Assembly (NCBI GenBank): GCA_900754475.1
Contig: CAAECY010000126.1
Span: forward strand, 1-5,902
Origin: an uncultured Sutterella sp.
Lineage (GTDB): Bacteria; Pseudomonadota; Gammaproteobacteria; Burkholderiales; Burkholderiaceae_F
Direction of reading: 5' to 3'
Length of the DNA: 5,902 nt
A program made the position numbers and the translations under genes. The notes under the pieces are model-generated. The model ran no database searches. It worked only from the letters and a program-made list of their open reading frames with translations, and was not told where the DNA came from. This document shows positions 1 to 5,127 of the stretch, piece after piece; positions within the stretch are counted from its first letter, which is position 1; each line of letters opens with the position of its first letter.

Positions 1-1426
1 CGATCGCGTCGAGCGTGTCGCCCGAGCGGACCGTATGAATAACGTGGCGGCCCGAGGCGCTCCCCGAGGAGGAAGCGGCCGGAATGGACGCGCGCTGCAC
101 GTTCGGCACCGTGAGCACCAGGCGCTGCCCCGCCCGCAGACGGTCAGAACGCAGGCGGTTGGCCGTCACGATCGACTTCGTCGTGATGTGCCAGCGGCGG
201 GCAATGGAGGTGAGCGTGTCGCCGCTTCGGACGCGATACGTCACTCGACGCCACGTCGTAAGGGGCGAAAGTCGCAGGCGGGCGTCCGCTTCTTCGGCCG
301 AGATGTCCACCTGTTCGTCGGCGCCCGCGAGAACGAGCAGTGTCGAATTGGGAAGAACGCGACGCCCAGCGGGAATGCCGTTCACCTTGCGAAGTTCCGA
401 CTCCGTCATGCCGCTTTGCGCCGCGACGGCGGCGAGCGTTTCGCCTTCCTTGAGCCGATAGGTCGACCAACGCGAAAGGGGCTGCCCGCTGTCCATCCAG
501 CTTGCGAGGTTGTCGACGAAGTAGTCCACCTTGTCGGCCGGCAGAAGCATCACGTTGTTGTGCGCGGCCACGATCACCGGAAGCTTGTAGCTCGGGTTCA
601 GGGCGCGGAATTCGTTGAGCGGCATGCCCGCAAGCTCCGCGGCGGTCTTCACGTCGATGTCGCGCGGCTTGGTGATGCGAATGAAGAAGGGTTCGTTCCC
701 GACGTCCGGCAACTCGATCCCGTAGCGTTCCGGATTCGTAATGATCCGCTTGATCGCCATGAGCTTCGGCACGTAGTTGGCCGTTTCCTTCGGCATGCGC
801 AGATGCGCGTAATCGGCGGGCTTGCCGCTGCGCTTCGCGCGCGCGATCGCGCGCTGCACGCTCCCTTCGCCCCAGTTGTAGGCCGCAAGCGCCAGTTGCC
901 AGTCATTGAAGAGGCCGTAGAGGTAGTTGAAGTAGTCGAGCGCCGCTCGGGTGCTTTCCAGCACGTCCTGACGGTCGTCGCGCCAGAGATTCTGCGCGAG
1001 CGCATAGTCGTTCCCCGTGGCGGGCATGAACTGCCAGAGCCCCGCCGCCTTCACGCGCGAGAGCGCTTCGGGCTGAAAGGCGCTTTCGACGAAGGGCAGG
1101 AGCGCAAGCTCCGTCGGCATGTTGCGTGCTTCGACGTCTTCGACGATGTGGTAGAGGTACTGCCCCGCACGCGAGGTCATCCGCCGGATGTACGCGGGGT
1201 CCTTCGTGTAGTAGGCCACCCATCGGTCGACGAGCGGCGAATCGAGTTCCGGCATGCGGTAGCCGCGCCGAATACGCTCCCACACGTCGTTGGGCATCGT
1301 CTCCGCTCCCCCGTCCGCTTGGGCCGAGGGCTGTTGCTCGACGGCCGCGCGCACGTCGCCCGGCGCCCACGAGAGCGCCAGACAACCCAAGCTGAGGAGA
1401 GTAAACGAGAGACAACGCAAAGTCAT
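1..1426 (-). CDS. mltD: Membrane-bound lytic murein transglycosylase D (3' end beyond window)
   Basis: The protein cleaves the MurNAc-GlcNAc bond of peptidoglycan in the periplasm, forming 1,6-anhydro-MurNAc ends. The visible 475 codons start at ATG 1426, with GAGG (1437-1440) 9 nt upstream. A hydrophobic N-terminus holds SLGC at residues 12-15, an off-consensus lipobox; a cut near Ala27-Ala28 is the alternative. The family 1 SLT domain spans about 85-235, with catalytic Glu114 in ESAF, GLWQFMPATG (129-138), AAYNWGEG (181-188) and ANYVPK (216-221). A degenerate LysM-like stretch follows (about 247-297), then LysM modules at about 322-366 and 396-440 and the start of another at 462 (HTVRSGDTL), where the sequence ends. 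E. coli MltD has about 450 residues and two LysM, so this version is longer. The gene is divergent from the methyltransferase gene. Identification is firm; membrane anchoring is uncertain. Confidence 0.95.
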   Translation of the reverse strand, partial: MTLRCLSFTLLSLGCLALSWAPGDVRAAVEQQPSAQADGGAETMPNDVWERIRRGYRMPELDSPLVDRWVAYYTKDPAYIRRMTSRAGQYLYHIVEDVEARNMPTELALLPFVESAFQPEALSRVKAAGLWQFMPATGNDYALAQNLWRDDRQDVLESTRAALDYFNYLYGLFNDWQLALAAYNWGEGSVQRAIARAKRSGKPADYAHLRMPKETANYVPKLMAIKRIITNPERYGIELPDVGNEPFFIRITKPRDIDVKTAAELAGMPLNEFRALNPSYKLPVIVAAHNNVMLLPADKVDYFVDNLASWMDSGQPLSRWSTYRLKEGETLAAVAAQSGMTESELRKVNGIPAGRRVLPNSTLLVLAGADEQVDISAEEADARLRLSPLTTWRRVTYRVRSGDTLTSIARRWHITTKSIVTANRLRSDRLRAGQRLVLTVPNVQRASIPAASSSGSASGRHVIHTVRSGDTLDAI

Positions 1427-1611
1427 GAAGCTCGAACCTCGGGAGTGGAGGAATGCGTAAAATCGGAGTTGCCGTAATGTTACTGCCTAGCTCGGCGGCG
1501 CCCTTGCTTCTTTTGTTTTCCAACGTATCGATTCTCGGCGGAATGTGGAAACAAACTGTTAAGAGACTCCGCCCCGGCTTTCCACCCCTTCGCACGATCG
1601 ACGACCCCCAC
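1427..1611. other. Divergent intergenic region mltD / methyltransferase
   Basis: These 185 bp separate the mltD start from the preferred methyltransferase start and must hold the promoters for both unless transcription enters from elsewhere. I found no pair of -35/-10 boxes good enough to call on either strand; the best plus-strand pair, TTGCTT (1504) and TATCGA (1526), matches poorly. An in-frame ATG at 1453 would extend the methyltransferase into this region and leave only 26 bp between the two genes, which argues against that start. Confidence 0.5.
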
Positions 1612-2379
1612 ATGCGCACGCGACTTTCCTTCGACGACTTTCTCGCCACCCCGCCCGGGGAGCGACTCCGCGAATGGGAAGCGGCGCAGTTCGACGAACT
1701 CGTGGCGGACGTCTTCGGCGTGGCCGCACTGCAGATCGGCGCCCCGCAACTCAATACGCTCCGCGCCAATCGCATTCAGGGCCGGTGGATTCTGCTTGAG
1801 GAAAAGGATTCGCTCTTCGGGCTTCGCCCGGAGCTGCATGCGCTCCGGGGCGAGACCGAGGCCCTGCCCGTTGCCGCGGAGTCGCTCGACCTCGTCACAC
1901 TCCCGCATACGCTCGACTTCGCCGAACACCCCCAGCAAGTGTTGAGAGACGCGGTGCGCGCGTTGGCGCCCGAAGGGCGCCTCGTTCTCACCGCTTTCAA
2001 CGCGCTCGGGGCGTGGTGGCTCAAAGAGCGCTTGACGGCCGCCTTCGGCGGCAAAGCCTACCTGCCGACGCGCCTCCAACCGATTTCGCTCGGGCGACTC
2101 AAGGACTGGCTGGCGCTCCTAGGCATGGAGGTCGACCGGGGACGCTTCGGGATCTACAGCCCGGGGGTTCGCTCCTCCGCGGCCCTTCGCCGCTGGGCGT
2201 GGCTCGACAAGGCGGGCGACCGTTGGGCCCCGCAGTTTTCCAACCTGATTCTTCTTTCCGCCGTCAAACGGCAGCCGGGCACGCGCCTCATCGACTGCGC
2301 GACGCGACCGCTTTCCGAGAGGCGGTCCGTGTCGACCTTCCCGGTCGCACCCTCGCACCGTCGGTCTCCCGAAGCCTGA
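1612..2379 (+). CDS. YafS-like class I SAM-dependent methyltransferase
   Basis: The predicted cytoplasmic methyltransferase belongs to the type 11 group (YafS-like) found beside rnhA in proteobacteria; its substrate is unknown to me. From ATG 1612 it has 255 residues. EWEAAQFDELVADVFGVAALQIG (21-43) matches the family N-terminus, but the SAM motif I is degenerate (LQIGAP, 40-45) without the usual GxGxG, as in YafS. Later motifs are clear: PVAAESLDLVTLPHTLDF (86-103) and LAPEGRLVLTAFN (118-130). The last 30 or so residues look like a non-conserved tail. The start is uncertain: ATG 1453 (with GGGAG 7 nt upstream), 1477 and 1543 are in frame, while 1612 lacks a clear ribosome binding site. I prefer 1612 because homology begins there and the earlier starts crowd mltD. 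rnhA follows after 127 bp, so co-transcription is possible. Confidence 0.85.
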   Translation: MRTRLSFDDFLATPPGERLREWEAAQFDELVADVFGVAALQIGAPQLNTLRANRIQGRWILLEEKDSLFGLRPELHALRGETEALPVAAESLDLVTLPHTLDFAEHPQQVLRDAVRALAPEGRLVLTAFNALGAWWLKERLTAAFGGKAYLPTRLQPISLGRLKDWLALLGMEVDRGRFGIYSPGVRSSAALRRWAWLDKAGDRWAPQFSNLILLSAVKRQPGTRLIDCATRPLSERRSVSTFPVAPSHRRSPEA

Positions 2380-2438
2380 AAAAGACCGGACGCGCACCGT
2401 GCGGCCCGCACGTCGTTGCCAAGGCAAGCAGTCCGAGG

Positions 2439-2506
2439 CACATCACACACACAACACGCAACGCACCCCATAACGCACCCGTAACGCACAACGAGAGAAC
2501 ACACCC
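2439..2506 (+). other. C/A-rich, T-poor leader before rnhA
   Basis: The 68 bases before the rnhA ATG contain 30 C, 27 A, 8 G and only 3 T, unlike any other part of the window. Such RNA would be largely unstructured and, being C-rich and G-poor, resembles loading regions for Rho; it could also be a single-stranded ribosome standby site, as the only Shine-Dalgarno candidate is a weak GAGAG (2493-2497) 9 nt from the ATG. The function is inferred from composition alone. Confidence 0.4.
2460..2489 (+). repeat. Three AACGCAC direct repeats
   Basis: AACGCAC occurs at 2460-2466, 2472-2478 and 2483-2489, that is at 12- and 11-bp steps, close to one helical turn. The first two copies read AACGCACC. 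Regular phasing could indicate a protein binding array upstream of rnhA, or simple drift in a low-complexity C/A tract. Confidence 0.5.
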
Positions 2507-2971
2507 ATGAGCACCACCAAACTCGAAATCTGGACCGACGGCGCCTGCAAACAAAACCCCGGCGTGGGCGGTTGGGGCGCCTTGCTCGTCTGGGGCGAAC
2601 ACCGACTTGAGATCTACGGGGGCGAACGTCTGACGACCAACAACCAAATGGAGCTCACCGCCGTCATCTCGGCGCTCTCCGCCCTGAAGCGCCCCTGCCC
2701 GATCATCCTGCACACGGACAGCTCCTACGTGAAAAACGGCATCACGCAGTGGGTGCACGGCTGGAAGCGCAACGGTTGGCGCACGGCCGACAAGAAGCCC
2801 GTGAAAAACGTCGAACTCTGGCAGCGCCTCGACGCGCTGGCCTCCCGCTTCGAGATCGAGTGGCGTTGGGTGAAGGGACACAACGGGGACCCCGGCAACG
2901 AAAAGGCGGACGAACTCGCCAACCTGGGCGTGGAAGTCGCTCTGGGCAAGCGCCCCGCGCCGACGTTCTGA
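2507..2971 (+). CDS. rnhA: Ribonuclease HI
   Basis: The enzyme hydrolyses the RNA strand of RNA-DNA hybrids, removing R-loops and RNA primers in the cytoplasm. The 154-residue product is the normal length (E. coli 155). All active-site residues are present: Asp11 (TDGAC), Glu49 (NQMEL), Asp71 (HTDSSYV), His125 (VKGHNG) and Asp135 (NEKADELA), each one position after its E. coli counterpart. The Lys/Trp-rich basic protrusion (HGWKRNGWRTADKKPVKN, 84-101) used for hybrid binding is also present. The start at ATG 2507 gives the standard N-terminus, though only a weak GAGAG precedes it. It follows the methyltransferase gene as in E. coli yafS-rnhA, but dnaQ, which is rnhA's divergent partner in enterobacteria, is absent. 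A tRNA gene lies 91 bp downstream. Confidence 0.98.
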   Translation: MSTTKLEIWTDGACKQNPGVGGWGALLVWGEHRLEIYGGERLTTNNQMELTAVISALSALKRPCPIILHTDSSYVKNGITQWVHGWKRNGWRTADKKPVKNVELWQRLDALASRFEIEWRWVKGHNGDPGNEKADELANLGVEVALGKRPAPTF

Positions 2972-2987
2972 GGTTGCCGAGCCACTT

Positions 2988-3010
2988 AATACCGCATTTA
3001 TGGTATTTTT
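2988..3010 (+). terminator. Possible weak rnhA terminator
   Basis: AATACC (2988-2993) and GGTATT (3002-3007) form a 6-bp stem with an 8-base loop, extendable by one G-T pair, running into TTTTT at 3006-3010. It lies 17 bp after the rnhA stop. The stem is AT-rich, so termination would be inefficient; it might instead be a binding site. Confidence 0.45.
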
Positions 3011-3021
3011 GCCGGGCGCTC

Positions 3022-3049
3022 TTGATTTTTTCGGCTCGATCCGTACAAT
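3022..3049 (+). promoter_or_regulatory. Sigma-70-type promoter of tRNA-Val
   Basis: TTGATT (3022-3027) and TACAAT (3044-3049) are separated by 16 bp, with start of transcription expected near 3056, a few bases before the tRNA at 3063. It is one of the two best promoter matches in the window, as expected for a stable RNA gene. Confidence 0.75.
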
Positions 3050-3062
3050 TTCAATTCTCGAC

Positions 3063-3137
3063 GCGCGGTTAGCTCAGTGGTAGAGCACTGCCTTCACACG
3101 GCAGGGGTCACTGGTTCGAAACCAGTACCGCGCACCA
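3063..3137 (+). tRNA. tRNA-Val (anticodon CAC)
   Basis: A full cloverleaf folds: acceptor GCGCGGT (3063-3069) with ACCGCGC (3127-3133); D stem GCTC/GAGC; anticodon stem CTGCC/GGCAG around loop TTCACAC, with anticodon CAC at 3095-3097; a 5-base variable loop; and T stem ACTGG/CCAGT around TTCGAAA. The CCA end is encoded (3135-3137) after discriminator A3134. It reads GTG codons, which are frequent in such GC-rich genes. The gene stands alone with its own promoter and terminator. Confidence 0.98.
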
Positions 3138-3143
3138 GATTCC

Positions 3144-3182
3144 GAAAGGCCTCACGGGAAACCGCGAGGCCTTTCATTTTTT
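3144..3182 (+). terminator. Rho-independent terminator of tRNA-Val
   Basis: GAAAGGCCTC (3144-3153) pairs perfectly with GAGGCCTTTC (3166-3175); after one mismatch the helix continues as CGG/CCG closed by a GAAA tetraloop (3158-3161). A T6 run follows at 3177-3182. It begins 7 bases after the tRNA CCA end. A small GGCGCC-GAA-GGCGCC hairpin (3185-3199) lies just beyond it. Confidence 0.9.
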
Positions 3183-3204
3183 CGGGCGCCGAAGGCGCCT
3201 GCCA

Positions 3205-3240
3205 AAAAGGGAGCCGTTTCCGGCTCCCTTTTATTTTTTT
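3205..3240 (-). terminator. Terminator of fur, probably bidirectional
   Basis: AAAAGGGAGCCG (3205-3216) and CGGCTCCCTTTT (3221-3232) form a perfect 12-bp stem. Read on the minus strand it lies 22 bp past the fur stop, has a GAAA tetraloop and ends in a T run. Read on the plus strand it ends in a longer T tract (3234-3241), so it can also stop readthrough from the tRNA unit. Confidence 0.88.
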
Positions 3241-3262
3241 TCGAGCGACGCCCGCGCGAACG

Positions 3263-3730
3263 TCAAACGCCTTCTTTATCCTTGGCCTTGCGGCACTCCC
3301 CGCACACCCCGTAGAGGACGAGCGAATGATCGGTAAGCTCGTAGCCGAGGCGCCCCGCGACGACCCGCTGCGCCTGTTCGATCGCAGGGTCCACGAACTC
3401 TTCGAGTTTGCCGCAACGAACGCAGACGATGTGGTCGTGGTGATGACCTTCCTGAAGCTCGTACGTCGCACGACCTTCGTCGAAGTGGTGGCGCACCAGG
3501 ATGCCGGCGCTTTCAAACTGCGTCAGCACGCGGTACACGGTCGCGAGGCCGATGTCGCAGTCGTCGTTCAGAAGGAGCTTGTACACTTCTTCGGCCGACA
3601 GGTGACGCTTTTCGACCTGCTCGTTCTGGGCGAGCCTCTGGAAGAGGTCGAGGATCTTCAAACGAGGTACCGTGACCTTGAGGCCCATGGTCTTCAGGTC
3701 GTTGGTTTGATTTCGAGACACTTCGTGCAC
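3263..3730 (-). CDS. fur: Ferric uptake regulator Fur
   Basis: Fur is a metal-dependent dimeric repressor that with Fe(II) binds Fur boxes in iron-acquisition promoters. The 155-residue product has the DNA-binding winged helix at about 16-90 (GLKVTVPRLKIL, then SAEEVYKLL and GLATVYRVLTQFESAGIL), the metal-binding segment EGHHHDHIVC (94-103) and both Cys-x2-Cys pairs of structural zinc-binding Fur proteins: Cys103/Cys106 and Cys143/Cys146. The start is GTG at 3728-3730: GAAGGG lies 9 nt upstream and the N-terminus then fits beta- and gammaproteobacterial Fur; Met15 would clip the first helix. HHHDH and GLKVT(V/L)PRLKIL favour Fur over Zur or PerR. It is divergent from bamE, an arrangement also known for fur and omlA in Pseudomonas. 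No good Fur box was found upstream, so autoregulation is unproven. Confidence 0.96.
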   Translation of the reverse strand: MHEVSRNQTNDLKTMGLKVTVPRLKILDLFQRLAQNEQVEKRHLSAEEVYKLLLNDDCDIGLATVYRVLTQFESAGILVRHHFDEGRATYELQEGHHHDHIVCVRCGKLEEFVDPAIEQAQRVVAGRLGYELTDHSLVLYGVCGECRKAKDKEGV

Positions 3731-3764
3731 GACGGACTACCCTTCTATCGGTTCGAATACCTTT

Positions 3765-3793
3765 ATCATACGTTCTCATCAGTGCCTTTGCAC
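3765..3793 (-). promoter_or_regulatory. Probable fur promoter
   Basis: On the minus strand, TATGAT (3770-3765) is a good -10; at 17-bp spacing the -35 is GTGCAA (3793-3788), a poor match that shares T, G and A with TTGACA. Transcription would start near 3758 and give a leader of about 28 nt containing the GAAGGG ribosome binding site. The same bases read TATCAT on the plus strand (3764-3769), which could serve as a bamE -10, though without a -35. Confidence 0.5.
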
Positions 3794-3795
3794 TG
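3780..3795. promoter_or_regulatory. Inverted repeat, candidate operator
   Basis: CAGTGC (3780-3785) and GCACTG (3790-3795) form a perfect 6-bp inverted repeat with a 4-bp CTTT spacer, covering the proposed fur -35 inside the fur-bamE intergenic region. It is GC-richer than and unlike the Fur box, so any regulator is unknown. There is no T-run, so it is not a terminator. Confidence 0.45.
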
Positions 3796-3827
3796 CCGAG
3801 AAGGTAAACCGTCATTCTATAGTTTTT

Positions 3828-4322
3828 ATGTTCACTAGACAGCTTCTTCTTGCCGTCGCCGGCCTTGCGACGGCGGCATCTCTGACCGGTTGCTACACGA
3901 TGGCGGACGCCTGGGAAAATCCCAACGACTATGTTCCCTACTACCTTCGACCGTACAAGGCCGACGTGCATCAAGGCAACCTCGTGACGAGCGACATGGT
4001 GCTCCAGCTCGAAAAGGGCATGAGTGACGCGCAGGTGCAGTTCCTGCTCGGCGTTCCGCTCGTGCGCGACCAGTTCCATCCGAACCGCTGGGACTACGTG
4101 TATTTCCTCCAGCGCGGGAGCGGCGAGCGTCAGCTTCGTCGCCTGACGGTCTTCTTCGACGAAGAGCGCCGCCTTGACCACTGGGTGTCGGACCCGATGC
4201 CGAACGAAGAGCAGGCCGACCAGCTGATTCTCGGCAACATCGATACGTTCGTCCCCGAGGTGCCTAAGACGCAGACCGAAGAGAACGCTCCGGCCGACGC
4301 CGCATCGACCCCCGCTCCCTGA
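3828..4322 (+). CDS. bamE: Outer membrane assembly lipoprotein BamE (SmpA/OmlA)
   Basis: BamE is a small lipoprotein of the BAM complex that inserts beta-barrel proteins into the outer membrane. The 164-residue precursor has a lipoprotein signal with lipobox LTGC, so Cys22 is the acylated first mature residue. The conserved core follows: YKADVHQGN (43-51), LEKGMSDAQVQFLLGVP (61-77), RWDYVY (87-92) and the final strands LTVFFDEERRLDHW (106-119). Residues after about 135 are a Pro/Ala/Glu-rich tail longer than in E. coli BamE (113 residues). ATG 3828 is the only start consistent with the signal peptide, yet no Shine-Dalgarno sequence is at working distance (GAGAAGG at 3798-3804 is 23 nt away), and a TATAGT box (3818-3823) sits just before it. 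Followed 19 bp later by the zapB-like gene, probably in one operon. Confidence 0.95.
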   Translation: MFTRQLLLAVAGLATAASLTGCYTMADAWENPNDYVPYYLRPYKADVHQGNLVTSDMVLQLEKGMSDAQVQFLLGVPLVRDQFHPNRWDYVYFLQRGSGERQLRRLTVFFDEERRLDHWVSDPMPNEEQADQLILGNIDTFVPEVPKTQTEENAPADAASTPAP

Positions 4323-4341
4323 CGGATCTTGAGGAGTTTGT

Positions 4342-4551
4342 ATGAAGGAAGAACTTGATCGGCTCCAGTCGCTTATCGAGCAGCTCGTCGTGCGTCTTCA
4401 GAACGAACGCTCGATGAACTCGCAGTTGCGCAACCAGCTCGCAGCCCGCGAAGCGGAGCTCTCCCGCGCGAAGTCGCAACTCAACGACCTGCGACGCAAG
4501 GTAAACGGCCTGGCCTCTCAGTTTGCCAACACCGAGGAACCCCTCCTCTGA
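4342..4551 (+). CDS. ZapB-like small coiled-coil protein (TIGR02449-like)
   Basis: This 69-residue protein is almost wholly a predicted coiled coil: residues 2-62 show heptad-spaced Leu, Ile, Val and Ala among Glu, Lys, Arg, Gln and Asn (for example LDRLQSLIEQLVVRLQ, 5-20), with no membrane segment or Cys. Small proteins of this kind precede zapA in many proteobacteria (TIGR02449/ZapB-like) and are thought to act with ZapA at the FtsZ ring; that role here is inferred from position and shape. ATG 4342 has a strong GAGGAG (4331-4336) at 5-nt spacing, the best ribosome binding site in this cluster. It starts 19 bp after bamE and ends 45 bp before zapA. Coiled coils resemble each other easily, so the specific family is less certain than the gene. 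Confidence 0.82.
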   Translation: MKEELDRLQSLIEQLVVRLQNERSMNSQLRNQLAAREAELSRAKSQLNDLRRKVNGLASQFANTEEPLL

Positions 4552-4596
4552 CGCTCGACCGTTTGTCTCTCCTTGTCCCGTTTTTCTCAGAAAGCC

Positions 4597-5124
4597 ATGT
4601 CGGAAGTCACCGTCTCGATCTTCAGCCACAACTACCGGCTCGCCGTCAGCACCGGCGAAGAAGAGCTCATCAAGAACTGCGCCGAAATCGTCGACAAGCA
4701 AATGGAGGCGATGCGGGCGGGCGGGCGCGTGCTCGCCGCCGATCAGATCGCCGTTCTTTCGGCGCTTGAGATCGTCTACAACGCCAAGAAGTCGGAAGAG
4801 GCTGCAGCTCAAGCCGTGAACGCCGCCCGAACGGAGGGCGACTCGGCCCGTGCCGACATCGCCGCCGCCCGGTCGGAAGCCGACGCCTTGCGCGCCGAGC
4901 TCGAGTCCACGCGTGCCGCGGCTGCCGCCGCACAGGCCGAACTCGAAACCCTCCGTCTGACCGCGGAAGCTCAGCCCTTCGTGCGTCCCCTGCAGCAGGA
5001 GCCGATCCCGCAGGCCGCTCCCTCGATTTCCAACGAAGCCGAGATCGTTGCCCGCATTCAAGAGCTCTCCCGCATGTGCGAGGAAGCGATTTTCCAGGAT
5101 ACGAAACTCGGCTCACTCTTCTAA
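4597..5124 (+). CDS. zapA: Cell division protein ZapA with long C-terminal extension
   Basis: ZapA is a cytoplasmic protein that cross-links FtsZ filaments and recruits ZapB to the division ring. With ATG 4597 it has 175 residues. Residues 1-65 are the standard ZapA part: VTVSIFSHNYRLAV (4-17), EEELIKNCAEIVDKQM (21-36) and DQIAVLSALEIVYN (49-62). ZapA is usually about 100-110 residues; here an Ala/Glu/Arg-rich coiled coil continues to about 125, then a Pro-rich linker (PFVRPLQQEPIPQAAP, 127-142) and a closing helical block (NEAEIVARIQELSRMCEEAI, 146-165) ending in LGSLF. A TTG at 4573 would add eight residues but has no ribosome binding site and spoils the family N-terminus; ATG 4597 itself has only a weak AGAAAG. 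It follows the zapB-like gene, and the glycosyltransferase gene starts 3 bp after its stop. Confidence 0.9.
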   Translation: MSEVTVSIFSHNYRLAVSTGEEELIKNCAEIVDKQMEAMRAGGRVLAADQIAVLSALEIVYNAKKSEEAAAQAVNAARTEGDSARADIAAARSEADALRAELESTRAAAAAAQAELETLRLTAEAQPFVRPLQQEPIPQAAPSISNEAEIVARIQELSRMCEEAIFQDTKLGSLF

Positions 5125-5127
5125 ATC

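Noticed and set aside
35..1477. 480-codon plus-strand open frame opposite mltD
   Set aside because: It is a high-GC shadow of mltD: no recognisable domain, Arg/His-rich composition, while the minus strand encodes intact SLT and LysM motifs.
1512..1557. Loose inverted repeat TTTTCC...GGAAAC in the mltD/methyltransferase gap
   Set aside because: Short and imperfect, with a spacer of over 25 bp and no promoter context; expected by chance.
903..1775. 290-codon minus-strand open frame across the mltD start
   Set aside because: It is out of frame with mltD and spans the divergent intergenic region; low-complexity Arg/Ala/Gly translation with no domain.
3185..3199. GGCGCC-GAA-GGCGCC hairpin as a separate RNA element
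   Set aside because: A self-complementary 6-mer repeated once is common in GC-rich DNA, and no T-run follows; probably just filler between terminators.
3759..3780. Fur box upstream of fur
   Set aside because: Only a half-site-like ATGAGAA matches; the second half fits the consensus poorly, so I do not call it.
3077..3838. 253-codon plus-strand open frame over the tRNA, both terminators and antisense to fur
   Set aside because: It starts inside the tRNA-Val gene and crosses two terminator hairpins; fur on the other strand is unmistakable.
4573..4596. TTG start adding eight residues to ZapA
   Set aside because: No ribosome binding site, and the ATG at 4597 gives the usual ZapA N-terminus.
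4264..5061. 265-codon minus-strand open frame opposite zapB-like and zapA
   Set aside because: Gly/Leu/Arg-rich antisense translation of a high-GC coiled-coil region, without any family signature.
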